Below the pieces are notes generated by a model that saw only the letters and a program-made list of their open reading frames with translations, was not told where the DNA came from and searched no databases. This document shows, one piece after another, positions 51,330 through 59,550 of a stretch of DNA of 64,000 bases (position 1 is the first letter of the stretch; each line of letters starts with the position of its first letter). The position numbers were made by a program, and so were the translations under genes. Source of the DNA: Bacteroidales bacterium. GTDB taxonomy: Bacteria; Bacteroidota; Bacteroidia; Bacteroidales; Bacteroidaceae. Where the stretch lies: assembly GCA_004556745.1 (NCBI GenBank), contig SFFY01000002.1:28230-92229 (forward strand), in the 5' to 3' direction.

Positions 51330-52631
51330 TTATCCAAAATTAATCACTGCGCCGGCGGCCGCGCTTTCAGGCTCAATGGCCACCGTGCCGAGAGCTTTTG
51401 CCTTGATGTCGGCAAGCACCTCTTTGCTGCGCTTATAGGTAGGCGTGAGTTCTACCATTGAAATCACCTCTTCGTTGTCAAGGTCGTCCAGTCCGAAAAG
51501 GTAGAACTTGGGACGGCGGCGCTGGATGCCTTTCTTGTCGGAACCGCCGTAGAATTGCTCGCGGCGGTCTTCGTATTCCTCCTGACGCTCCTGTTCCTTC
51601 TGGCGGCGTTGCTCCTCCTCTGCATCGAGTTTCGCCTGAATGCCCGGCACGTTGCTGATGCCGAAGCCCGTGGCGAGGATCGTGATTTTCACTTTCTTGT
51701 CGAGCGAGGGGTCGGTGGAAAGTCCCCATTTCGTTTCTACGTCGTCGTGGAACTTCGACATGAACTCGTGCACCTCGTTCATCTCTTCCATCATCAGCGT
51801 GTCGCCTTCTTTTTCGGCGCAGAACGAGATGGAGAGCAGCACCTTCTTGGAGTTGAAGATGTCGTTGTTGTTGAGCAGCGGCGAGTGGAGCGCGGCTTCA
51901 ATGGCCTTGCTCACGCGGTTCTCGCCCTCGCCGAAGCCCGTAGACATGATAGCCACGCCGCCGTCTTTGAGCACGGTGCACACATCGCGGAAGTCGAGGT
52001 TGATGATGCCGTGCATCGTGATGATTTCGGCAATCGACTTGGCGGCAATAGAGAGCGTGTTGTCGGCCATCTCGAAAGCCGAGAGCACATTCAGTTCGGG
52101 GTAGATTTCGCGCAAGCGCTCGTTGTTAATGACGAGCAGTGCGTCCACGTGCTTGGCTATTTCCTCCACGCCGTCGAGGGCCTGGTCGATTTTGCGGTTG
52201 CCTTCGAAGCGGAAAGGAATGGTGACGATGCCCACGGTGAGAATATCCATCGCTTTCGCCTCGCGGGCAATGACGGGCGCGGCACCAGTGCCCGTGCCGC
52301 CGCCCATGCCGGCTGTGATGAACACCATCTTAGTGCCGTCGTTGAGCATATTGTGAATGCTGTCGAGGCTCTCCTCGGCGGCCTCGCGGGCACGCCCCGG
52401 GCGGTTACCTGCGCCGAGACCTTCTTTGCCGAGTTGCAGGCGCACGGGCACGGGAGAGTCGGCAAGCGCCTTGCTGTCGGTATTGCACACCACGAAGTTC
52501 ACGTCGTGAATGCCCTCGCGGTACATGTGGTTCACGGCGTTGCCGCCGCCGCCACCTACGCCGATTACTTTAATGATGGAGGGCGTGGTGGTGGGAATGC
52601 CCATATCTATAAGGATTTCGTTTTCGTCCAT
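51330..52631 (-). CDS. ftsZ: Cell division protein FtsZ (canonical copy), 433 aa
   Basis: GTPase motifs VIGVGGGGGNAVNHM, AGMGGGTGTGAAPV and the T7 loop INLDFRDVCTVL are complete. The C-terminal linker is charged (EEEQRRQKEQERQEEYEDR), followed by the Bacteroidetes tail FYLFGLDDLDNEEVISMVE and the end peptide AAAGAVINFG, the likely FtsA contact. It polymerises into the division ring. The start MDENEILIDMGIP is chosen; an ATG 24 codons upstream overlaps the ftsA end and adds a tyrosine-rich leader derived from an AT tract. It follows ftsA by 55 bases. Confidence 0.96.
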   Translation of the reverse strand: MDENEILIDMGIPTTTPSIIKVIGVGGGGGNAVNHMYREGIHDVNFVVCNTDSKALADSPVPVRLQLGKEGLGAGNRPGRAREAAEESLDSIHNMLNDGTKMVFITAGMGGGTGTGAAPVIAREAKAMDILTVGIVTIPFRFEGNRKIDQALDGVEEIAKHVDALLVINNERLREIYPELNVLSAFEMADNTLSIAAKSIAEIITMHGIINLDFRDVCTVLKDGGVAIMSTGFGEGENRVSKAIEAALHSPLLNNNDIFNSKKVLLSISFCAEKEGDTLMMEEMNEVHEFMSKFHDDVETKWGLSTDPSLDKKVKITILATGFGISNVPGIQAKLDAEEEQRRQKEQERQEEYEDRREQFYGGSDKKGIQRRRPKFYLFGLDDLDNEEVISMVELTPTYKRSKEVLADIKAKALGTVAIEPESAAAGAVINFG

Positions 52632-52686
52632 AGTTTCGATATTTATATAGTGGCTATATATAATATATATATTGTGTGCTCTTGCT

Positions 52687-54111
52687 TTATTCTTTCTCTT
52701 CAACGAGGTCGCCGAGCGTCTTCTTCATTTTTGTAAAGAATTTGCGGATGCCCTCGGAGCGCTTCTTTTTCTTCTCTTCGGCAATGCGCTTCTCCTCTTC
52801 GAGGCGCAGGCGTTCGGCTTCTGCCTCTTCCTCCTCACGCTTGCGTTCTTCCTCGGCCCTCTGGCGTTCCTCTTCTTCAAGGCGCTTGCGCTCTTCCTCA
52901 GCCTTTTGCTCTTCGGAGGGGAAGATTTGCGGCTGTGCCGTGCCGAGGTCGCCGCCGCAGCAGTTCTCCGTGCCCTTGTCGATGAGGGCAATCGCGGCGA
53001 AGAACGAGCCGTCGCGGTTGAAGTCGGGCGCGTCCTTCGGCGGGCGCACTTGCAGGCTGATGTTGCGCACGAAGCGGATTTTCTCAAAGCCCGTCACGGC
53101 CTCGAAGAGCTTGTTGATGTTGCGCATGTTCGATGCGCCACCCGTGATGATGAGGCCGCCTATGAGCGACTCCTTCGTATATTTGGAGAGTGCAATCTGG
53201 TTGTGGATGTTCATCACGATTTCTTCCTCGCGTGCCTCTACCAATCCGCAGAACTCCTCGAACTTCACGCTGCGGCCGTCTTTGAGTTGAATGGCGGCGG
53301 CCTGCGTGTCGTCTTCGTTGTCAGAGATGGCCGTGCCGTACATCAGTTTGAGCGACTCTGCCTCGTCGTCCTCGATTTGGAGCGACATGATGTCGCGGTT
53401 GATGTTTGCGCCGCCGAGGGGAATGATGGCCAGATGGCGCAGCAGGTTGTTCTTATAGACGGCGACGGAGGTCGTTTCTGCGCCCATGTCTACAAAGACG
53501 CAGCCCGAGCGGCGCTCCGACTCCGTGAGCATCGTGTCGGCAAGTGCCTGCACGGTGATGGGGAGGTCGGCAATGGCCACGTTCGCGCTGTGGAAGCAGT
53601 TGCGGATTTCCTCTTTCACCGACGAGTTGGCCACGATGTTGAGATAACGTCCCTCGATGCTTTCGGTGAGCATGCCCACGGGGTCGTTTTGCAGCTGCGT
53701 GCCGAGTTTGAACTCTTGCGGTATGGCTTCGAGAATGTCGCGGTCGGGCGTTGCACTGGAACGGTTCTCGTCGTTGATAGAGTCAATCATTTCCTGCGTT
53801 ACCTCCATCTTAGAGCCGAGGTTGCGCACGATGGTGTTGGCCACGGTGTGCATGCCCATACCGCCGATGCCCACATAGACACGGCAGATGTTCTTTTGCA
53901 GTTTTTTCTCCAAGCGTTCCTTGATGTTGAGGATGCACTGCGACATCTTGTTGATGTTGTTGATGCGCCCCTTGCGTATGAAGGTAGTGGACGGCTCTTG
54001 CGCCAGTGCCAGCACCTTGATGCCGCCGTCGGGCTCTTTTTTACCGGCGATGGCCGTCACTTTTGACGAGCCGATTTCAATCGCCACAATGAAGTTGTCC
54101 GGTGTTGCCAT
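52687..54111 (-). CDS. ftsA: Cell division protein FtsA with long charged C-terminal helix, 474 aa
   Basis: An actin-like ATPase: VAIEIGSSKVTAIAGKKEP at the start, DMGAETTSVAVY and the TGGASNMRNI nucleotide motif. The last 75 residues (about 400-474) are almost only Glu, Lys, Arg and Ala and should form a long helix. They end in IRKFFTKMKKTLGDLV, an amphipathic membrane-binding segment. It ties FtsZ to the membrane and to FtsN-type partners. It sits 10 bases after ftsQ and 55 bases before ftsZ. Confidence 0.95.
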   Translation of the reverse strand: MATPDNFIVAIEIGSSKVTAIAGKKEPDGGIKVLALAQEPSTTFIRKGRINNINKMSQCILNIKERLEKKLQKNICRVYVGIGGMGMHTVANTIVRNLGSKMEVTQEMIDSINDENRSSATPDRDILEAIPQEFKLGTQLQNDPVGMLTESIEGRYLNIVANSSVKEEIRNCFHSANVAIADLPITVQALADTMLTESERRSGCVFVDMGAETTSVAVYKNNLLRHLAIIPLGGANINRDIMSLQIEDDEAESLKLMYGTAISDNEDDTQAAAIQLKDGRSVKFEEFCGLVEAREEEIVMNIHNQIALSKYTKESLIGGLIITGGASNMRNINKLFEAVTGFEKIRFVRNISLQVRPPKDAPDFNRDGSFFAAIALIDKGTENCCGGDLGTAQPQIFPSEEQKAEEERKRLEEEERQRAEEERKREEEEAEAERLRLEEEKRIAEEKKKKRSEGIRKFFTKMKKTLGDLVEEKE

Positions 54112-54121
54112 ATATGCTTAT

Positions 54122-54862
54122 TTATTTTTTTGTTTTTCGTTTTTTGCAAATAATCTGATTAGGGTGCTCCACGTTGAGGGCGGTGTATTTGTTCCAGCCC
54201 ACCTGCGGCATTACTTTCGCATAAAAGTTCTTCAAGTTTTGGAATTTGCATTCGAGGCTGTCCGCCGTGCCGAAGAAAATCACTTGGTCGCCCACGCGCG
54301 GTGTCAGTTCAATCTTTTTGTCGGGGCGCACGTAAATCTGTTCAATCTGATTGTCCCAAAACTCATTGTTCTTGAAATAAAGCCCGAAGCGCACGAGGTG
54401 CTTTTTGGCAAAGTTGCGGTCGATGTCGCCCGTCGCCACCACGAGGTCCGCCACATAGCCTTGCGGGTTCATGGCGTTGCCGTTGGCGTCGAGGTAATAG
54501 TTGTCGCCGTCGTTGCCCATGATGCGCAGCAGCGGCAGGCGTTGCTCGATGAGCACGTTCACGGTGTTGCCGCTCGTCTTGTAGCACACCACGGAACTGA
54601 TAAACGGGTTTTTGGTCAGCGTTTCCTCAATCTTTTGGCAACTGATTTCGTTCATCGGCCGCCCTACGGGATACAGGCGGGCTTTCTGCAACAGCCGCTC
54701 AGCCTCCGAGGCGGTGATGAAGCCCGCGTGCAGGCTGTCTGCCACGGTGAACGTGGCGCGGCGGCAGATGCTGCGGTCGCTCTCGCCGCTCAGCCTGATA
54801 AAGGCAAAGATGAGGTAGGCGCCGAGGCAGGCAAGCAGAAGAAGTTTTCCAAAAGTTTTCAT
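54122..54862 (-). CDS. ftsQ: Cell division protein FtsQ/DivIB-like, 246 aa
   Basis: One N-terminal membrane helix (about 6-24, LLLLACLGAYLIFAFI), a POTRA-type domain (FTVADSLHAGFITASEAERL) and a beta domain follow (about 90-230). The length of about 245 and position between murC and ftsA fit. It forms the FtsQ-FtsL complex at the inner membrane. Its start is 10 bases after murC; its stop is 10 bases before ftsA. Confidence 0.92.
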   Translation of the reverse strand: MKTFGKLLLLACLGAYLIFAFIRLSGESDRSICRRATFTVADSLHAGFITASEAERLLQKARLYPVGRPMNEISCQKIEETLTKNPFISSVVCYKTSGNTVNVLIEQRLPLLRIMGNDGDNYYLDANGNAMNPQGYVADLVVATGDIDRNFAKKHLVRFGLYFKNNEFWDNQIEQIYVRPDKKIELTPRVGDQVIFFGTADSLECKFQNLKNFYAKVMPQVGWNKYTALNVEHPNQIICKKRKTKK

Positions 54863-54872
54863 GTAAACCCGT

Positions 54873-56255
54873 TTACTCGTTTACTAAATATTTTTCTCTA
54901 AGGATTTCAGTGAACATGGGCGCATAGTCGTCCACGTCGCCCGCGCCGAGCAGGATTAAGACATCGAAGTCCTCGTTCTTGATTATGGCGGGCAGGTTTT
55001 TCTTCTCTACGATGCGCTTCTTCATATCGGGGCGCAGGCAGTCGAAGATGATTTGGCTCGTCACGCCGGGAATGGGCTTCTCGCGGGCGGGATAGATTTC
55101 CGTGAGCAGCACCTCGTCGAGCAGCGAAAGGCTGTCGGCAAAGTCTTTGTAGAAGTCGCGGGTGCGGGTGTAGAGGTGCGGCTGGAATATCGCCGAGATT
55201 TTGCGCCCTGCAAACACCTCGCGGATAGAGAGAATACTCTGCTTGATTTCGGCGGGGTGGTGCGCGTAGTCGCTGAGGAAGACGATGCGGTCGGTTTTGA
55301 GTTTGAAGTCGAAACGGCGGTCAACGCCGCTGAACGTAGCCATGGCCTGCCTGATTTCGCCTGCGCCGGCCCCGGCCAGTTGCGCCAAGGCCATTGCCGC
55401 GATACCGTTTTCAATGTTCACGCTCACCGGCACGCCGAGTTCCACGTCCTTAATAGGTTCGATGGGCGACACGAGGTCGAAGACGATGCGCCCGCCTCCG
55501 ATGCGCACGTTCTCTGCATGGAAGTCGCCCGCCTCGCGCGAATAGTCGTAGCGGCGCACGCCCTCTTGCAGGCGTTCCTTCATCTTCAGTCCGCGATGCA
55601 CCACGAGTGCGCCTTCGGGACGAATGAGCGAGGAGTAATGCGCGAAACTTTCCAGATAAGCCTCTTCCGTGCCGTAGATGTCGAGGTGGTCGGCATCGGT
55701 AGCCGTAATCACCGAGGCGTAAGGACGCAGATGATGAAAAGAGCGGTCAAACTCGTCGGCTTCTATCACCACGAAGTCGCTTTGTGCGTTCAAAAGGTAA
55801 TTTGTGCCATAGTTTTTCGTGATGCCGCCGAGAAACGCGTTGCAGCCGATATGGCTTTGGTGCAGCAGATGGGCGGTCATCGCCGTCGTGGTGGTCTTGC
55901 CGTGCGTGCCGGCCACGCAGAGGCCGCGCATGGAGCGCGTCAGCGTGCCGAGCAGCTGTGCGCGCTTTTGCAACTCGAAGCCGTTTGCCTTGAAATAGTT
56001 AAGTTCCTTATGATCCTGCGGAATGGCAGGCGTGTACACCACCAGCGTGTGCTCCTTGTCGCGGCAGGCGGCGGGGATAAGGTCGGGGTTGTCTTCGTAG
56101 TGAATGTCTGCACCCTCGGCACGGAGCTTTTCCGTGAGGGGGCAACTGGTGCGGTCGTAGCCCGCCACGATGTAGCCTTTGGAAAGGAAGTAGCGTTCCA
56201 AGGCACTCATGCCGATGCCGCCTGCACCGATGAAGTATACTGATTTGAAATTCAT
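54873..56255 (-). CDS. murC: UDP-N-acetylmuramate:L-alanine ligase, 460 aa
   Basis: The NAD-like first domain (VYFIGAGGIGMSALERYFL) is followed by the ATP motif CVAGTHGKTTTTAM, the central DADHLDIYGT and the C-terminal YAHHPAEIK/FQPHLYTRTRDFYKDF. It adds L-Ala to UDP-MurNAc. Its stop codon overlaps a copy of the TTTACTCG octamer word (54863-54886). It follows murG by 6 bases and precedes ftsQ by 10. Confidence 0.96.
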   Translation of the reverse strand: MNFKSVYFIGAGGIGMSALERYFLSKGYIVAGYDRTSCPLTEKLRAEGADIHYEDNPDLIPAACRDKEHTLVVYTPAIPQDHKELNYFKANGFELQKRAQLLGTLTRSMRGLCVAGTHGKTTTTAMTAHLLHQSHIGCNAFLGGITKNYGTNYLLNAQSDFVVIEADEFDRSFHHLRPYASVITATDADHLDIYGTEEAYLESFAHYSSLIRPEGALVVHRGLKMKERLQEGVRRYDYSREAGDFHAENVRIGGGRIVFDLVSPIEPIKDVELGVPVSVNIENGIAAMALAQLAGAGAGEIRQAMATFSGVDRRFDFKLKTDRIVFLSDYAHHPAEIKQSILSIREVFAGRKISAIFQPHLYTRTRDFYKDFADSLSLLDEVLLTEIYPAREKPIPGVTSQIIFDCLRPDMKKRIVEKKNLPAIIKNEDFDVLILLGAGDVDDYAPMFTEILREKYLVNE

Positions 56256-56261
56256 GGTTCC

Positions 56262-57380
56262 TTATTTAGTTCTTTCCGCCAAAGCGATGACGATGTCGGC
56301 GATTTCGTCGGCGGCGTTGGGCTTGGCCAGTTTCAAGATGTTCTCGGCAAGCGATTTCAACTTTGCGTCATCGTTCACCGTATTGATTGCCAGCGGCAGC
56401 AGCGTGCGGCGGGCGTTCTCGTCGGGCACGTAAATGGCAGCGTCCTTTTGCACGAGTGCCAGCGCGTTTTTCGTCTGATGGTCTTCCGCTACGTTGGGCG
56501 AGGGCACGAGGATAACGGGCTTGCCCAGCAGGCAAAATTCCGAGATACTGCCCGCGCCGGCACGCGAGATAACGAGGTCGGCTGCGGCGTATGCCGTGGC
56601 CATGTCAGAGATAAAGTCGGAGAAATAAAGGTTGTCGGGTTTGCCCCGGCGGCTCATCTCTTCGTTGATTTCCGCGCTGTAATACTTGCCCGTCTGCCAG
56701 ATAAACTGCACGTCCGTCTGTGCCTTGATGAGCGGCAGGTTGCCGAGCACGCTCTCGTTCATGGTGCGTGCGCCGAGCGAGCCGCCAATCAGGAGCACCG
56801 TGCGCTTGCCCGGTTGCAGGCCGAAACTCTTCACAGCATCTTCATTCGTGCATTTGGGCGCGGTGAGCCCGGCACGCACGGGGTTGCCCGTCAGCAGAAT
56901 GCGGTCGGCAGGGAAGAAACGCTCCATGCCGTCGTAGGCAACGCATATCTTGGCGGCTTTCTTTGCCAGCAGTTTATTCGTCACGCCGGCGTAAGAGTTT
57001 TGCTCTTGCAGTACGGTGGGCACGCCCATCGACTCCGCCACGTTGAGCGTCGGGCCGCTGGCATATCCGCCCACGCCGACTGCCACCTGCGGGCGAAAGT
57101 CTTTAAGGATGCCTGCCGCCAACTTGCGGCACTTTATGATTTTCATCACTACGGCAATGTTCCTCCAAAGCCTCTTTCGGTCGAAGCCGGCAATGGGCAG
57201 GCCTTTGATTTCATAGCCTGCGGCCGGCACGCGCTGCATCTCCATTCTGCCTTCTGCGCCGACAAATAAAATCTTGGCTTCGGGGCGTTTGCGCCGAATG
57301 GCATCGGCAATAGAAACGGCCGGGAAAATATGTCCTCCCGTGCCTCCGCCGCTGATGATGATTCTTAGTTCATCGCTCAT
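56262..57380 (-). CDS. murG: Undecaprenyl-PP-MurNAc-pentapeptide GlcNAc transferase, 372 aa
   Basis: MurG motifs are complete: ISGGGTGGHIFPA, GVGGYASGPT, IGGSLGARTMN and the UDP-GlcNAc site ISRAGAGSISEFCLLGKPVIL. It makes lipid II at the inner leaflet. It is the first gene of the minus-strand dcw half (murG-murC-ftsQ-ftsA-ftsZ-second ftsZ-YqeY), with a -7 element just upstream. In the usual Bacteroidetes order it follows ftsW, which is found here at 28.5 kb on the other strand. Confidence 0.96.
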   Translation of the reverse strand: MSDELRIIISGGGTGGHIFPAVSIADAIRRKRPEAKILFVGAEGRMEMQRVPAAGYEIKGLPIAGFDRKRLWRNIAVVMKIIKCRKLAAGILKDFRPQVAVGVGGYASGPTLNVAESMGVPTVLQEQNSYAGVTNKLLAKKAAKICVAYDGMERFFPADRILLTGNPVRAGLTAPKCTNEDAVKSFGLQPGKRTVLLIGGSLGARTMNESVLGNLPLIKAQTDVQFIWQTGKYYSAEINEEMSRRGKPDNLYFSDFISDMATAYAAADLVISRAGAGSISEFCLLGKPVILVPSPNVAEDHQTKNALALVQKDAAIYVPDENARRTLLPLAINTVNDDAKLKSLAENILKLAKPNAADEIADIVIALAERTK

Positions 57381-57406
57381 AGCAATTAATATTGTCTGTT
57401 ACAGCG

Positions 57407-57414
57407 CAAAATTA
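57407..57414 (-). promoter_or_regulatory. -7 element for the second dcw half
   Basis: The minus strand reads TAATTTTG, an exact TAnnTTTG match, 27 bases upstream of the murG ATG. It would let murG-to-ftsZ be transcribed independently of the rsmH-ftsW half. Confidence 0.55.
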
Positions 57415-57481
57415 GCAATTATTTCTTGCTTTACATTAGCAGATAGTTGCTTTTTTTGAAACTTTCTTCTATGATAATGCC

Positions 57482-57526
57482 AAAAATAAACCCGAGCCGC
57501 GCAAACATCTTTTTGCGCGGCTCGGG
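57482..57526 (-). terminator. Intrinsic terminator of the POT transporter gene
   Basis: CCCGAGCCGCGCAAA (57491-57505) pairs perfectly with TTTGCGCGGCTCGGG (57512-57526); on the minus strand it is followed by TTTATTTTTG. It also isolates murG from upstream transcription. Confidence 0.92.
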
Positions 57527-57547
57527 CGAGGCTGTATGTGCAAGGGT

Positions 57548-59089
57548 TTAGCTGACCTTTTCGAGCTTTTTGATAATAGAGAAGATGAAGAGTGCGCTGA
57601 GCAGGCAGATGCCGGCGAGCACGCCCCAAATAATTGGCAGCGAAACGTTTGCGCCCCAAAGCAAACCGGGCACCATTACGAGCTGGTTGCCGACGGCTGT
57701 GGCGGCAAACCACAGGCCCATCATAAGGCCGGCGTATTTGGGCGGTGCCACCTTGCTCACAAAGCTGATGCCGATGGGCGAAAGCAGCAGTTCGGCAAAG
57801 GTAAGCACGAGGTAGGTTTCAATCAGCAGGTTGGAGCTGACGCGGGCGGGGTCTGCGCCGGCAGCGATGGCGTTAGCCTGGTCGGTAGGACTAAGCAAGC
57901 CCATAGAACCAAAGAGCATCAGGCAGAATGCGGCGGCAGCCACGAGCATACCGAGACCGATTTTGCGCGGGCTGGAAGGCTCTTTGCCAATGCGTCCGAG
58001 CCAGCCGAACAGTGCAACGCTCACGGGCGTGAGGGCTACCACGTAGCAGGGGTTAAATTGCTGGAAAATAGGGGCTTTTACCTCAATGCCCTCGGGCGTG
58101 ATGTTGGTGTATTGCCAGCCGAGGTAGGCTGCGGCTGCTACGATGAGGGCGGCACTGATGCCTTTGCCCTGTGCGCTTTTGTTTTGGAACAAACCAAACA
58201 AGCCGTAAACGATGAAGATGCAGGCTACGAGGTTGGTCACGTCGAACGCCATGCTTTGCAGCCCGAAGGACTGCGTTTCAGTGTAGTCGCGGGCAAAGAG
58301 TGTGAGCGTGTTGCCGTTCTGGTGGAATGCCATCCAGAAGAAAATAACTACGGCAAACACGAGGCAGAGGCAAATGATGCGTTCCTTAGTCTCTTCTTTA
58401 GAGAGTTCGGGAGCGGCGGCTGCCGTCTTGTCATCGTTTTTCGCAGCCTTGTTTTCGTTGGCAAGCACGTGCTTGTACGTGCCGCTCGTCACGTAGTAAA
58501 TGGCAATGGAGACGATGAGGCTCACGCAGGCCACGGCAAACGCGTAATGGTAAGAGTCGGCTTCGCTTGCGCCGAGGCTGGTCTGCGCCCATTCCATAAT
58601 CTTAATGGCGGCCGTCGGGGCGAACATCGCGCCGATATTGATGGCCATGTAGAAAAGGCTGAAGCCGCTGTCGCGCTTGTCGGCATATTGGGGCGCGTCG
58701 TAGAGGCGACCTACCATAACCTGCAGGTTGCCTTTGAACAAGCCCGTGCCGAGGCTCACGAGGATAAGGGCCAGTCCCATGGCGATAATTGCCATGTTGT
58801 CGCCGCCCATGGGAATGGAGAGCAACAAGTAGCCGATGAACATGATGAAGATGCCCGTCGTCACCATCTTGCCGAAACCGAAGCGGTCGGCCGCTATGCC
58901 GCCGATGACCGGCAGGAAATACACAAGCATCAGGAATGTGGAGTAAATACCGCTGGCAAGTCCCGGTGCGAACCCGAAGTTGGCTTGCAGGTAAAGCAGG
59001 AAGACGGCCAACATCGTGTAGTAGCCGAAACGCTCGCCCGTGTTGGCAAGCGCAAGTGCCCAGAGGCCCTTAGGTTGTCCTTCAAACAT
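57548..59089 (-). CDS. POT-family proton-dependent oligopeptide transporter, 513 aa
   Basis: A major-facilitator protein with 12-14 membrane segments. The POT signature GERFGYYTMLAVFLLYL on helix 1 carries the E-x2-ER-x-YY-type motif, followed by the GxxxDRFGFGKMVTTG loop and a charged central loop (ENKAAKNDDKTAAAA). It imports di- and tripeptides with protons. This fits with the secreted dipeptidyl peptidase at 15.6 kb, although the two are not linked in an operon. It is monocistronic with a terminator. Confidence 0.92.
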   Translation of the reverse strand: MFEGQPKGLWALALANTGERFGYYTMLAVFLLYLQANFGFAPGLASGIYSTFLMLVYFLPVIGGIAADRFGFGKMVTTGIFIMFIGYLLLSIPMGGDNMAIIAMGLALILVSLGTGLFKGNLQVMVGRLYDAPQYADKRDSGFSLFYMAINIGAMFAPTAAIKIMEWAQTSLGASEADSYHYAFAVACVSLIVSIAIYYVTSGTYKHVLANENKAAKNDDKTAAAAPELSKEETKERIICLCLVFAVVIFFWMAFHQNGNTLTLFARDYTETQSFGLQSMAFDVTNLVACIFIVYGLFGLFQNKSAQGKGISAALIVAAAAYLGWQYTNITPEGIEVKAPIFQQFNPCYVVALTPVSVALFGWLGRIGKEPSSPRKIGLGMLVAAAAFCLMLFGSMGLLSPTDQANAIAAGADPARVSSNLLIETYLVLTFAELLLSPIGISFVSKVAPPKYAGLMMGLWFAATAVGNQLVMVPGLLWGANVSLPIIWGVLAGICLLSALFIFSIIKKLEKVS

Positions 59090-59160
59090 AGTTTTTTGAG
59101 ATTTTTGAAATGATTATTATTGATTGGGTTTAATGCGTTGGAGAATTGGTTGTAGATTTC

Positions 59161-59528
59161 GACAAAAACCATAAAAACCGCTTGCGGCGTTTGAAGCCCA
59201 AGGGCACGCCGCCGGTTTTAACGCCGAGCATTAAAGCCTTGAGGCTTTTGCTCGCCCTTAATCCCTGCGGCTGCGGTCGGTGCCCGCCCGCTTCAAACGA
59301 CGCAAGCAAAAAACAGAAAAAAGTAATGCATCTCTTCTTTTACTTTTTACAGAAAAAAACGTCCACTTTTTTCTGTTTTTTGCTTGTCCTGTGTGGGCGG
59401 GCGGGAACCGACCGCAGCCTTAGCGGGGAAAGCACAAAACGAAAGGCGTTAGACTTTCAGGTTTGGAATTTCACCGATAAGGCGAGCCTCCGGCTCACAC
59501 AGGGCAAGCGGTTTTGATTGTTTTTGTC
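59161..59528. mobile_element. Nested foldback element (MITE-like), copy 2
   Basis: The 24-base terminal inverted repeats (59161-59184 and 59505-59528) match at 22 positions. CGTTTGAAGC pairs with GCTTCAAACG. GCTGCGGTCGGTGCCCGCCC pairs with the GGGCGGGAACCGACCGCAGC partner. A perfect 22-base inner stem lies at 59303-59324 and 59365-59386. No open frame of gene quality. It fills the gap between the POT gene and uvrA and is a direct-orientation copy of the 46379 element. Confidence 0.78.
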
Positions 59529-59550
59529 AAACTCAACCAACAGGTTAAGT

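Noticed and set aside
57536..59113. 525-codon plus-strand open frame opposite the POT transporter
   Set aside because: Shadow frame; the transporter has family motifs on the other strand.
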